Shown here: one piece after another, positions 52,396-62,596 of the stretch
How positions within the stretch are numbered: position 1 is the stretch's first letter
How the letters are laid out: every line of letters starts with the position of its first letter
NCBI GenBank assembly: GCA_047030855.1
Contig: JBKYIJ010000008.1
Location: forward strand, 2,108,001 to 2,172,000
DNA: 64,000 bases
Direction: 5' to 3'
Source of the DNA: QVMM01 sp047030855
GTDB lineage: Bacteria; Bacteroidota; Bacteroidia; Bacteroidales; Dysgonomonadaceae
Program-made: the position numbers and the translations under genes
The notes under the pieces: model-generated
What the model was told of the DNA's origin: nothing
The model's database searches: none
The model's input: only the letters and a program-made list of their open reading frames with translations

Positions 52396-55277
52396 TTATT
52401 TGTTGCAAATGTTTGTAAATAAGCACCATTCGCAGGCTTTTCCTGTTGTTGTTTGACTGAATGGCGTTTCTGTATCGAAAATTTCTTCAAGACAGGCATC
52501 GAAGTGTACCTTAAATTCAGCTTGATACTCCGAAAAATTCTCGATATTCGGCAAATTTTTGCACGATATTTTAGGCATAAAATTCTTCGAAAACAGGTTC
52601 CGCAGATAATAGATTCCCGGTTCAATTATCTTGTCGGGATTGTCGAGCAGATACAGATATGCGTACATAAATACCTGCATTATGGCTTTCGGCCTGTCTT
52701 TTGCTTCTTTATCGAAGAGCTGTTCCATATCTTTGAATATGAGCTCGCCCTTCCCTGTTTTGTAGTCTACGATCCGTGTTTTTCCTCTGACTTCGTCTAT
52801 TCTGTCGATAAATCCTTTTAAAGATACTGAGAGCCCCGAAGGTAGAGGATAGTTTGTTTTGATTCTTCTCTCGGATTCAACGTATATGAACGGGGTTGAT
52901 TTTGCGTCGGTCTGGAGCACTTTTTTTACATATTTACGGATAACCTCGCCTGTCAGATAATTTTGTCCCGTTAGTTTCCGTGCTTTTTCAGGATCAGTTT
53001 TAAAATAATTTTTAGCAAACGATCGTTCGATTTCTTTAGTCAGCAGATTATCATTTTTTCGGATGTTATGCAGCAGATCGGCTGTTACAAGTTTGCCATG
53101 CAACGGACGGTAAATCCATTCCATTATGGAGTGGAAAATGCTTCCGAACGTATTTGCTTCTATTGTTTCGGAAATATCGTCAGACTCGTCCAACTCTTCT
53201 ATTATCGAGAAGTAGAATTGCAACGGACAGTCTATATACATATTAATCGCACTTGCCGAAAGATTCTTTTCTCCAGTCAGAAATTTGTGCAGTAAATTCT
53301 GTACATGCTCGTTTTTTCTTATTGTGATCGGAGTATTCTCGGTAACTGATATTTCGTAAGTGGCTATCTTTTCTTGTATGTTAAAATAGTCTGCATACAG
53401 ATACTTCATCTGACTGAAATAGCGGCTTACTTCTCCGCTTTGCAACCCTTCCGATCGGGAGTCGTGCAACAGGTATATTCGTTTCGCCCTGTTGATGAGG
53501 CGATAGAAATGATAGGAAAAAATACTGTCCTGATGTTCGTATGTCGGCAGCCCGAAACCCTTTCTCAGATTGTAAGGAATAAACGAGTTCGCAGCTTTTC
53601 TCTGAGGAAAAACGCCTTCGTTCATCGACAGTATAATCAGATTCTCGAAGTCAAGCGCGCGGGTTTCGAGCATGCCCATAATTTGAAGCCCTGATAAAGG
53701 CTCTCCCGTAAAAGGCACATTTATTCCGCTAACCAGTTTTTTTCAGCAACTTAAAATAAGTATCGGGGTTCATCTCTGAATGTACGTGATTCAGAGCGTT
53801 TTCCATTTTATTTATTGTTTTGTAATATTCGATTACAAATTCACGCTCAATATCCAATGATCTGACGTTGGTGTCGTCTTCATTCTTTTTATATTGAAGG
53901 GATTGCTGTATCTCAGCCAGAATTGATTTCAGATATGCTGCAATTTCCGTCCAATGGTTTAACGGTTTAAATATCAGTTCGAGTATTGGGGTTGTTTTCA
54001 GTTCGTCATATGATACTATTATCTTATTGTTTTGTAGAATGTTCAGTTTTAAGGTATGAGCCGCTTCACCGATAATATTGGTAATGTATTTGTTGCTTAA
54101 CACCGACAGCACGAAGCGGTAATAGTAACCTGTTTTTCCGTCAACCCTGCGAATATTACGTTTACGTTGAAAACATGATCCATCAATCCCGATATGGAAG
54201 AATTCGACAGATTGTATCCCATCGTAACATTTATCTTTTCTATTCCTTCAGGTATCGAATAAATCGTAGGCAACAGCATATTCTCGTCAGTCAGTACGAC
54301 GGCTGTTTTTATATAATCCTTTTCGTTATTTATAACTCCGTTTTGCTGTAAGTTTTCCAAAATATTATGGACATACTTGGATTGTCCAACCGAAGAAGGT
54401 ATTCCGATAGATTCGACAACGGGCAGTTCAAATGACTGTTCTTCCGCTTCCAATGCCAACTGACTTTTAAAAAGCGTTCTGTTCTTATCTATAAATGCAG
54501 AAGCTTTATTGTTCGTGTCCCTTACCAATGGAGATGAATAGTCCCAATAAAAATCGGCAATGCCCATCTTCTGTAAGTGTCTTAACAGTATTTCTTCCGA
54601 TTTGCTGTGGGCATTCAACCCTATAAATATGATTTTCTCGTAAGGCAGGTTCAGTTCGTTGTTTTCCGATTGTATGCTTTCCGCAACGTCTCTGAAAATC
54701 ATACCTTCATATCCCGTTCCCCTGAGCTGAAAGAGTGTCTCTAAAAGTATTATATAAGGGATATAGCACTTCCCACATTTCAAAAAAAGTCTTTTTTCCT
54801 TTTGCTGTCGCCTAACGGGAGAAAATTTGCCCAGAATCGGCGAATGGCAGCTATTTGATCTTCGGTCAGGTACGAAAAGCCCGCATCGAGTTCTTTCAGA
54901 TCATATATATTTCTAAACAATTGTTGAGCATCAGCCATGTATTTGTCGACATCGTCAAAGTCGTTCAATACCATTTCTCCCCAATACAGAAACTCGTCGA
55001 AAGTTTCTGCCGACTTGCTGATGTCTTTATATATTTCGTAAAGCGTGAACAGCATTTCTATTCTTTCGGCTTGTCTGTATTTGCCGAGTTTTGCAAACAA
55101 GTCGGTTACAGTCAGAATTTCAGGTGAAAAAATCGGATGTCCTGCGGATTCGGCAAGATATTTCTGGAAAAATTTTCCTGCTCGTCTGCTCGGGAAAACA
55201 AAAGTGTAGTTGCTTACGTTTTGACCGTAGGCTTTATAATATGCATTGGCTACATTTTTTAGAAATGGGATCATCAA
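52396..55277 (-). CDS. AddB-like PD-(D/E)XK nuclease/helicase-fold protein, frame broken four times
   Basis: Four adjacent frames are one gene of about 960 residues from ATG 55277. N-terminus: YTFVFPSRRAGKFFQKYLAE. C-terminus: CPLQFYF, a RecB-type nuclease domain (LKGFIDRIDEV, TRIVDYKTGKG) and CEWCLFTNIC; the first Cys plus C-x2-C-x5-C fit the AddB iron-sulfur staple. Breaks: plus-strand A7 54782-54788 (six needed), C4 54719-54722 (three), A4 54170-54173 (five), T7 53737-53743 (six); repaired joins read DFFEMWEVLYPLYNTF, GTGYEGMIFRD, RKRNIRRVDGKTGYYYRF and KLLKKLVSGINVPFTGEP. It probably works with an AddA-type helicase in double-strand-break repair. Four breaks all in homopolymers suggest sequencing error. 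Confidence 0.78.
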
Positions 55278-55280
55278 AAT

Positions 55281-55318
55281 AAATTCTGGCTATATTATTA
55301 CAAATATAGCCAGAATTT
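55281..55318. terminator. Perfect 14-bp hairpin between EamA and AddB-like genes
   Basis: Arms 55281-55294 and 55305-55318 are perfect complements with a ten-base loop. It follows the EamA stop (55354, leftward). Within it, leftward TATATTTG (55301-55308) is a -7 box suited to the AddB-like gene at 55277, so termination and initiation overlap. Confidence 0.65.
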
Positions 55319-55353
55319 ATAAAAGATATCTTAATGTTTATCGTGATATAACT

Positions 55354-56287
55354 TTAGCTGTCCTGTTTTTTATTGTCATGGATATATTCATGCGAAAGCA
55401 TGGCTTTATCGTTTTCGTCACTTTCAGGTTTTTTCCTTACGACCAGCATCACGGATATTATAATGAGGGCAATACCGATGAAACTGTACAATGTGAATTT
55501 TTCCGAGAAATAGAAAATTCCTATCAGTACGGCAACGAGCGGTTCCATAGAACCCAAAATGGATGTTATTGTAGAGCCTACGTATTTTATGGCAAGTATA
55601 AGCGTCAGATCGGAAATGACGGTACACATCAATGCCAGTAATAACAGGCGTGTAAGAGCAGAACTGCCGGGTATGGTTGTTATTTGCCCTGTCGCTGCGC
55701 CTGTAAAAAAGGAAAATGACCGTACTTGCCAGCAATATATAAAAGGTTAAGATTTCAGCGTTCATTTTGTTCACCTTCGATTGATTGAGCCCTACTATGT
55801 AAGTAGAGTATGTAACAACTGTCATTGAAGCTATGACTAAACCTTTTAATTTAATACTTTCGCCTCCCGACCAGCACATTAGAATAACTCCGGTCAACGA
55901 CAGGATTGCAGCGAAAAACAGTGTTACTGATTTTTTCTCTTTAAAGAAAACAACCATCAGTACGCTTACCAGTATCGGATACATGAAATGTATTGTAGTT
56001 GCCGCTCCACTCGGAATATAGTGATAAGAATAGATCAGAAATAATGCCGTAGCGGCATAAAGCAAACCCAACATGAAAATCGTAAATAAATACTTCCGCG
56101 AAATTTTAAAACTTTCTTTCCGTAACAGGCATATCAATCCCATTATAAGGGTAGAGAACAAAAAGCGATAAAATAATATCGACGGTTCATTCATTCCGTC
56201 CATCATCAACGGAATGGAAAATAACGGAATCAAACCGAAAGTTCCTGAAGAAACCATTGCTAAAATAATACCTCTGATACTTTTCAT
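55354..56287 (-). CDS. EamA-family exporter, frame broken in the middle
   Basis: From ATG 56287 with a strong AGGAGG about 8 bases upstream, unusual here. Ten helices in two EamA repeats: GIILAMVSSGTFGLIPLFSI, PSILFYRFLFSTLIMGLICL, then YVGSTITSILGSMEPLVAVL. As written the frame changes at the A6 run 55705-55710; with A5 it reads STVIFLFTGAATGQITTIPG and joins the second frame to a stop at 55354 (about 310 residues). Inner-membrane exporter, substrate unknown. Leftward TACCTTTG (56335-56342) is its -7 box. Confidence 0.8.
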
Positions 56288-56391
56288 TTTCTGTAACCTC
56301 CTTTCTTATTTATTACAATATGTTAACGGGCTGCAAAGGTACTAAATACTTGGCAGCGAAAAAAAGTTTACAGATAGAGTTTGTCTATCGC

Positions 56392-57903
56392 TTAGAACTG
56401 AAAGTATATGAAAGGTTGCGGACCGCTTGATGCTGTTGCGTATACCAGCCAGAAAACCATTCCGATTACAACGGCTTTTCCGATCAACGGAGTTTTGTTG
56501 AATACGGCTCTTGTTTTATCTGACCAGCTTTGAGGCAGAAAATGCAGAATGAACCCGATAAGGATCAGAATAAATACGTTTTTATAGCTGTGTATTATTG
56601 TCATCCAATCGCTCGGATCGAATTTCAATTCCGTGATTTTAGAAATCACTGAGCCTGCGTCCGCGAAAGTTCCCGCCCTGAAGAAAATCCAGCAGAAAGC
56701 TACGAAATGGAAACAAATCAGTATGCAGATGATATTAACAAGCCTGTTGTGAGGCAGCTTTAAGAATTGTTTGAAAAACCTTTCCACAGCCAGAGCCAAG
56801 CCGTGCAATCCTCCCCAAACGACAAATTTCCAAGCTGCTCCGTGCCACAATCCGCCAATCAGCATTGTCAGAAACAGATTAACGTATGTCCGAACCTTGC
56901 CTTTTCGGTTTCCTCCCATCGGGATATAAAGATAATCTCTCAGCCATGTCGACAACGAAATATGCCAACGCCTCCAAAATTCGGAAAGAGAACTCGATTT
57001 GTAGGGACTGCCAAAGTTCTTGGGAAGTGAAAAACCCATTAACAACGCGATTCCTATTGCCATATCGGAATAGCCCGAAAAGTCGCAATATATCTGTAAT
57101 GCGTATCCATAGACAGCCATCAGGTTTTCGAAAGAAGTGTAGCTTAACGGAGAATCGAACACCCTGTCGACAAAATTAAGTGATATGTAGTCCGAAATAA
57201 TAGCCTTTTTTATCAATCCCGACATTATCATAAAGAGCGCGATGCCCGCACTTTCTTTCGATAAGTGTACATTTTGCCTTATCTGCGGCAGGAAATGTTT
57301 CGCTCTGACAATCGGCCCTGCAACAAGCTGCGGGAAAAAGCATAAATAAAATGAAAAGTCAAGAAAACTTTGGGCAGGTTCTATCTCTTTCCTGTATAAA
57401 TCGACTGTGTAGCTGATTGCCTGAAAAATGAAAAATGAAATACCGATCGGCAATATAATATCTTTCAGAGCAAAATTGCTGTGAAACATCATGTTAATAT
57501 TGTCGATCAGGAAATTCGTATATTTGAAATAACCCAGAATGAACAGATTCAGAACTATAATGAACACAAGGTAAAATTTCCGTTCTCTTTTTCTTTCCGA
57601 TTTACTCATTACCATCGAAAGAAGGTAATTTGCTATACAGCAGAATATCAATAGAATAAAATACAGTCCGCCTGCTTTGTAGTAGAAAAACAACGAGAAA
57701 AGCAGTACGTACACCATTCTGAAATGTATATGCTTGCGGGTGAGGATATATACAAAATAGAATGCCAGAAAAAGCCCCAGAAACAATCCGCTGTTGAATA
57801 ACAACGGGTTTTCAGGATCATATTTGAACCATGAAATAATATCTTCTGTGGTGATATGGATGTTCAATCCCAGAAAAATCAGTTTATTTAATAGTGTCTC
57901 CAT
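56392..57903 (-). CDS. MBOAT O-acyltransferase (AlgI/DltB type)
   Basis: 503 residues, about 11-12 membrane helices. MBOAT core: FPQLVAGPIVRAKHFLPQIR, EFWRRWHISLSTWLRDYLYI and GGLWHGAAWKFVVWGGLHG, with the invariant histidine near 353. It moves an acyl group, usually acetyl, across the inner membrane to a periplasmic acceptor. Its start overlaps the end of the SGNH/LysM gene by 20 bases; with two SGNH proteins upstream it forms a three-gene O-acylation unit like AlgI/J/X or PatA/B. Confidence 0.93.
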   Translation of the reverse strand: METLLNKLIFLGLNIHITTEDIISWFKYDPENPLLFNSGLFLGLFLAFYFVYILTRKHIHFRMVYVLLFSLFFYYKAGGLYFILLIFCCIANYLLSMVMSKSERKRERKFYLVFIIVLNLFILGYFKYTNFLIDNINMMFHSNFALKDIILPIGISFFIFQAISYTVDLYRKEIEPAQSFLDFSFYLCFFPQLVAGPIVRAKHFLPQIRQNVHLSKESAGIALFMIMSGLIKKAIISDYISLNFVDRVFDSPLSYTSFENLMAVYGYALQIYCDFSGYSDMAIGIALLMGFSLPKNFGSPYKSSSLSEFWRRWHISLSTWLRDYLYIPMGGNRKGKVRTYVNLFLTMLIGGLWHGAAWKFVVWGGLHGLALAVERFFKQFLKLPHNRLVNIICILICFHFVAFCWIFFRAGTFADAGSVISKITELKFDPSDWMTIIHSYKNVFILILIGFILHFLPQSWSDKTRAVFNKTPLIGKAVVIGMVFWLVYATASSGPQPFIYFQF

Positions 57904-59278
57904 TCAGGATTTTCTCTTTTATATAGTTATTGTATGTTTTGTAAAAGTCCTCGAGGAATAAATTTCCCTGCAATTGATAGCCCTCTTTCGAATAATGCAC
58001 TTTGTCGCGCGCAATAAGATCAGCCCATTCTCCACCTTGTTTTATGGCACCATTTCCGCCCATAGCCGAGAACATATCCCAGACTGTGTGCTTCTTATTA
58101 TTCATCAGCGATTCGCTATACTTTTCGGCTAACGTATTCGGTTGTCTTTTTCGAAGAAGTGACGGCGGCGGTGTCGTTATTATAATCTTGACAGAGCTGT
58201 TTGTTTGTCTTATTTTATTTATCATAATAGACAATTCCGATAAAAACGTATCTTCCGATATTTTACCGAATGATTCATTCGTCCCGAACGATAGGATAAC
58301 CAAATCCGCATTTAAAAGAGAAAACTGCGCGAAAAATAAAGGGCAGCCGTTAAAGTCAGACACTTTTGCCCCGTTTACACCTATCGTGTGATATGTAATG
58401 CCCAGATTGCCATTTTCAAGGATAAAGCCGTTCAGTGCATATCTATCATGTTTACCGTTTGGCATAATATAAACCTGATTAAGCGAATCCGGCTGATGAT
58501 ATGAAGAACAATATGGTTGATTTTCCAAAGACAATGTGTCTTTAGCAAAAATTTCAGGTTGATATGTTATGGTTTTTCGGGGTATTTTTATTTTTTGTCC
58601 CAATCTGATTGTATTGTTTCGTAATCTGTTTTCTTTTTTTATTCTGTCTACAGATACGTTATACTTTGACGAAATTCTATATAAAGTTTCTCCTTTTTTT
58701 ACGGTGTGATATGTATAACTTTTTTCCTGTTTTATCGTATTGTTGACATCATCCGATTGAATATTAAGCGCCATGTTATACATCGGATCTTTGGACGGGT
58801 GCAGAATTTTTATTGTGTTGAACTGATAAGGCTGGTTTGCCGTAAGTTTAATATAGAAATTATCTGATTCCGTTCCTAATCTGATGCCACTCAATCCTAT
58901 ATCTGCCGATGAGTTGGAAACTGCATTGCGGGCAGATTCCCATTCTGCATTTGTGTCGTAGCTTATTATTTTTGTCCCGTTTGTTTTAGCTATGGAGTAG
59001 GGGAACGTGAAGCCGTATCCGGCGTTACCGAAATATTTTTGCAGGGATTGGCGTATCGTATTTGTTAAAAAATCAGCCTGAATATGTGAATCTCCGATAT
59101 GGACAATATTTATTTTCCCTGTTTTGTTCCTTTCCAGATCGTACAATTTGTCAAAGAATGAATCCAATAATTCAGGATTAGTGAAATACGTGTCTGTTGT
59201 TTCTTCTTTTATCTGAGCTTTTAAAGTGTCGGGAAAAGAAAAAGATATTACGGCTAATATGACTAATACTCTGTACAT
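57884..59278 (-). CDS. SGNH-hydrolase-fold protein with an internal LysM domain
   Basis: 464 residues. Signal peptide LVILAVISFSFPDTLKA. SGNH block I, IVHIGDSHIQADFL, has Ser64; the late block DKVHYSKEGYQLQG supplies Asp and His near 430. Between them, about 189-233, is a LysM motif (YHTVKKGETLYRISSKYNVS, NNTIRLGQKIKIPRK), so a peptidoglycan-binding unit is nested inside the catalytic fold. GTNESFG near 330 is block III. It is probably a periplasmic acetyltransferase or esterase acting with the MBOAT partner, perhaps on peptidoglycan. Confidence 0.85.
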   Translation of the reverse strand: MYRVLVILAVISFSFPDTLKAQIKEETTDTYFTNPELLDSFFDKLYDLERNKTGKINIVHIGDSHIQADFLTNTIRQSLQKYFGNAGYGFTFPYSIAKTNGTKIISYDTNAEWESARNAVSNSSADIGLSGIRLGTESDNFYIKLTANQPYQFNTIKILHPSKDPMYNMALNIQSDDVNNTIKQEKSYTYHTVKKGETLYRISSKYNVSVDRIKKENRLRNNTIRLGQKIKIPRKTITYQPEIFAKDTLSLENQPYCSSYHQPDSLNQVYIMPNGKHDRYALNGFILENGNLGITYHTIGVNGAKVSDFNGCPLFFAQFSLLNADLVILSFGTNESFGKISEDTFLSELSIMINKIRQTNSSVKIIITTPPPSLLRKRQPNTLAEKYSESLMNNKKHTVWDMFSAMGGNGAIKQGGEWADLIARDKVHYSKEGYQLQGNLFLEDFYKTYNNYIKEKILNGDTIK

Positions 59279-59283
59279 AACTT

Positions 59284-60678
59284 CTATTTGCCTAAATCTT
59301 TCAGTTTTTTATATTTAGCATATCCTCTGTCAATTTCGTCATAGATCAGAGAGGCTATTTTCTTTGCTCCGGCAGCATTGAAGTGTGTATAGTCCTTGTT
59401 TGCCAATGACGGGGCGTCTTCTACCCATTTCACCATAGAATCTTCGCCACCCATTAAGTTAAACAGATTAATAAATGCCGAATTGGTGTTTTGCGCGTAT
59501 TTGCGTTGTGCGTTAATCAGGGGAATGACGGCTTTATCCGTTTTCATTTCCATATCTTGTTTGCTGGCTTTGTCGGCAACCGAAACTATAAGGATATCGG
59601 CATTAGGGAAGCAGCTGTGTAAATGCTCTACCACCGCTGTCATTTTCTTTTCGTACCATCCGTAATCTGTTGTTCCGTAGCCCAACACATTCGCTCCGTA
59701 TTGCAATATAATAAGATCGTAATGCAAGGCTTTATCAAAAGACTGCATTAGTTGCGTATTCAGCAAAGACAAAGGAAGCCCTGAATTTCCTCTCATGGAA
59801 AAATTATCTATGTGTATGCCTTTCTTGTTGTCGAAATTTATTCCGTAAAACGGGATGGAATCGGAATTGATAAATCTTAGTTTGATATTGCTTATGCCGT
59901 TAGTTGCAAGCGTTACTGTATTTAATAACTGTTCTGCATTAAGATTTATCTTTTTCGTGCTGTCTTTGTTTATTGTTATTTCGATGCAGGCAACTTCATT
60001 ATTCGATTTCCCGTAAAAAAGAGTAGGAATGTTTAGCTGCTGGCAGTTTTTTAAATCGTTTGCCTTGTATTCCAGCGTACAGTCGTTTTGCCTTTTGGCA
60101 AACGACACTTGTCCGTCTATCCCGAACATAACTTTGGAATTTATGTTTCTCAGGAAGGAATAGGTTTTCCAGCCAGATGAAAACTTATGTCCGACGGAAT
60201 AGCGTGAGGTAGCTGACAATGAGGTTATTCCTACAAACCCAACGCCTTCGCCACCGTATTTTTGTTGGAACATCCGTCGAATATCCTGTACAATAAGGTC
60301 TCCGTCCGTCATCGAATCGCCAAAGTAGGCGATACGTACTTTTTCTTTTTTAGTATCCGAATTTTCTAATTGATAAAGCTTCTCGTAGAAATCAATTATA
60401 TTGATATGCCCTTCCATATTCTTAGTGGAAGCTAACTCTTCGAGAGAGTCGGGGACTATATTTCCCTTTTTGCCGATAAGATTGATTGAGTCCTGTTTCT
60501 CGCTTTCATTCATAGCATTGAGAGCCAGACTGTCGATAACTATGTTAGGGCTTTGCGTTTGATTTTCGGGAAAAAGTCGTTCGGGCAGGATGTTTTTTAA
60601 ACCGAAAAAAATGCAAACTGCAAGTAACAGCGTGAAAAAGATGTAGAAAAAATAATTCTTTGTGCCGGGCTCATTCAT
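59284..60678 (-). CDS. Membrane-anchored SGNH-fold O-acyl transfer protein
   Basis: 464 residues. One N-terminal membrane helix (FFYIFFTLLLAVCIFFGL), then a spacer to about 90 and an SGNH domain: RIAYFGDSMTDGDLIVQDIR with Ser122, LIILQYGANVLGYG (block III) and the Asp/His block DYTHFNAAGAKKIASLIYDE. First gene of the leftward acylation operon; 5 bases separate it from the LysM protein. A paralogue of that protein without LysM. Likely a periplasmic acetyl-transfer partner of the MBOAT enzyme. Confidence 0.85.
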   Translation of the reverse strand: MNEPGTKNYFFYIFFTLLLAVCIFFGLKNILPERLFPENQTQSPNIVIDSLALNAMNESEKQDSINLIGKKGNIVPDSLEELASTKNMEGHINIIDFYEKLYQLENSDTKKEKVRIAYFGDSMTDGDLIVQDIRRMFQQKYGGEGVGFVGITSLSATSRYSVGHKFSSGWKTYSFLRNINSKVMFGIDGQVSFAKRQNDCTLEYKANDLKNCQQLNIPTLFYGKSNNEVACIEITINKDSTKKINLNAEQLLNTVTLATNGISNIKLRFINSDSIPFYGINFDNKKGIHIDNFSMRGNSGLPLSLLNTQLMQSFDKALHYDLIILQYGANVLGYGTTDYGWYEKKMTAVVEHLHSCFPNADILIVSVADKASKQDMEMKTDKAVIPLINAQRKYAQNTNSAFINLFNLMGGEDSMVKWVEDAPSLANKDYTHFNAAGAKKIASLIYDEIDRGYAKYKKLKDLGK

Positions 60679-60730
60679 TTATTTAAGTGTCTTTTTATGA
60701 AAAACTCTTACTGATTTAGATTTTGCAATG

Positions 60731-60738
60731 CAAAACTA
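60731..60738 (-). promoter_or_regulatory. -7 box for the acylation operon
   Basis: Leftward TAGTTTTG, about 50 bases before the ATG at 60678. The -33 element is not recognisable. Confidence 0.4.
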
Positions 60739-60839
60739 ATTCTTTCTTTTGTTTTTTGTAAAATAAGAGATAGAAAAAATATTACCGATTATTTTGCAGG
60801 CAGTTAATGACGAGCGAAAAATTTATGTAAATAAATCAT

Positions 60840-60847
60840 TATATTTG
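60840..60847 (+). promoter_or_regulatory. -7 box for recN
   Basis: TATATTTG, 28 bases before the recN ATG at 60876. No good TTTG 19-21 bases upstream. Confidence 0.5.
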
Positions 60848-60875
60848 CTTTTCGTATCAGTTTTGTAAACTTTTC

Positions 60876-62534
60876 ATGTTAAAATCTTTATATATAAATA
60901 ATTACGCTTTGATTGACAGTCTCGAAATCGACTTTCAGTCAGGGTTTTCCGTGATCACGGGTGAAACAGGAGCAGGAAAATCCATCATTTTAGGAGCACT
61001 GTCTCTTATATTGGGACAGAGAGCCGATACGAAGGCTATAAAAAACGGAGAAGCCAAGTGCGTGATAGAAGGAGTTTTTGATGTATCGGCTTATGATCTG
61101 AAAGCCTTTTGTCAAGAAAACGATATCGAATACGATCCCGATTCGTATATTCTCCGACGCGAGATTCTCTCAAGCGGAAAATCAAGGGCTTTTATCAACG
61201 ATTCTCCCGTATCGCTCAACGATCTGAAAATTCTTGGAGAACAATTAATAGATATTCATTCGCAGCATAAAAATCTTTTGCTGTCCGACAGCCGATTTCA
61301 AATGCAGGTTCTGGATATTCTTTCCAACTCTGTCGCTCTCTTGAAGGAGTATCAGAAATCGTATAAAGAATATCGGAACGCACAAAGAGATTTGGATGAA
61401 CTGATTGCTTTGTCGCAGAGAAGCAGGGATGACGAGGATTATCTGCGTTTCCAATATAACGCTCTTGCTGAAGCAAAGATTGTAGATGGAGAACAGGATG
61501 AATTGGAACAGGAACTGGAAACGCTTAACCATGCGGAGGAAATAAAGCAATCACTGTACAAAATATACAGTGTGTTGTCAAATGATGAAAATGGCGTTGT
61601 CGTTCAATTAAAAGAAGCATTAAATACTTCTCAAGGGCTTGCTCATATTTTCTCTAAATCAGAAGATATAATTCATCGTCTCGATGCCGCTTATATAGAT
61701 TTGAAAGATCTGACTCCCGAGATAGAACGGATGGCTGAGGATGTTGAATTCAATCCCGAGCGTTTGGAGTTTATCCAAAACAGGCTCGATATGATATACT
61801 CCCTGCAACAGAAACACAGAGTTTCGACAATTGCGGACTTAATTTCCATATTCAATGATCTGGAAACTAAGATTGACAATATAGACTCTTATGACCAGAA
61901 GATAGATCAACTGCAGAAAGAAGTAGATGAGAAAAGATTGACGATGCTTGCTCTGGCTGAAAAGCTAAGCAAACAACGCCATGCGGCTACATCTGAAATC
62001 GAAAATCAATTGATTGAGAAAGTTTCGGTTTTGGGAATGCCAAACATACGGTTCGAATGCCGGATATCGGATAAGGAAGTCCCTGACATGTCAGGAAAGG
62101 ATGATTTGCAGTTTATGTTTTCAGCAAATAAGAACGTTGCTCTACAACCAATCTCCGAAATAGCTTCGGGAGGGGAAATCTCGCGCGTGATGCTTTGTCT
62201 GAAATCTATGATTGCAGGAGCTACCGCTCTGCCGACAATTATTTTTGACGAAATAGATACGGGAGTTTCGGGCGAGATTGCGGATAGGATGGGAAAAGTA
62301 ATGCGGGAATTTGGCGATCGGATGCAGGTTATTGCCATAACGCATCTGCCACAAATAGCAGCCAAAGGAGATGTCCATTATTTTGTATATAAAATTGACA
62401 ATGAAGAAACGACGTCTACCAATATCAGGCGTCTGAATGAAGAGGAACGTATTCAGGAGCTGGCTCAAATGTTAAGCGGAGCGGAAGTTACACAAGCTGC
62501 CATTGAAAATGCCAAAGTAATGCTGAAGAGATAA
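60876..62534 (+). CDS. recN: DNA repair protein RecN
   Basis: 552 residues, full length. SMC-like ATPase: Walker A GETGAGKSIILGALSLILGQ (about 30-49), long coiled coil in the middle (about 160-365), ABC signature ISEIASGGEISRVML and Walker B LPTIIFDEIDTGVSG, then VIAITHLPQIAAKGDVHY. It acts in the cytosol at double-strand breaks. Followed at 62597 by rlmB in the same direction. Confidence 0.96.
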   Translation: MLKSLYINNYALIDSLEIDFQSGFSVITGETGAGKSIILGALSLILGQRADTKAIKNGEAKCVIEGVFDVSAYDLKAFCQENDIEYDPDSYILRREILSSGKSRAFINDSPVSLNDLKILGEQLIDIHSQHKNLLLSDSRFQMQVLDILSNSVALLKEYQKSYKEYRNAQRDLDELIALSQRSRDDEDYLRFQYNALAEAKIVDGEQDELEQELETLNHAEEIKQSLYKIYSVLSNDENGVVVQLKEALNTSQGLAHIFSKSEDIIHRLDAAYIDLKDLTPEIERMAEDVEFNPERLEFIQNRLDMIYSLQQKHRVSTIADLISIFNDLETKIDNIDSYDQKIDQLQKEVDEKRLTMLALAEKLSKQRHAATSEIENQLIEKVSVLGMPNIRFECRISDKEVPDMSGKDDLQFMFSANKNVALQPISEIASGGEISRVMLCLKSMIAGATALPTIIFDEIDTGVSGEIADRMGKVMREFGDRMQVIAITHLPQIAAKGDVHYFVYKIDNEETTSTNIRRLNEEERIQELAQMLSGAEVTQAAIENAKVMLKR

Positions 62535-62596
62535 TAAAACAATTTCACCTTACTTTGCCTGTAGTATTTAAATTGTAAGAACAGATTTGATTATAA

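Noticed and set aside
52396..55277. Four separate genes
   Set aside because: The pieces are consecutive parts of one AddB-like protein, and each join needs only one base in a homopolymer.
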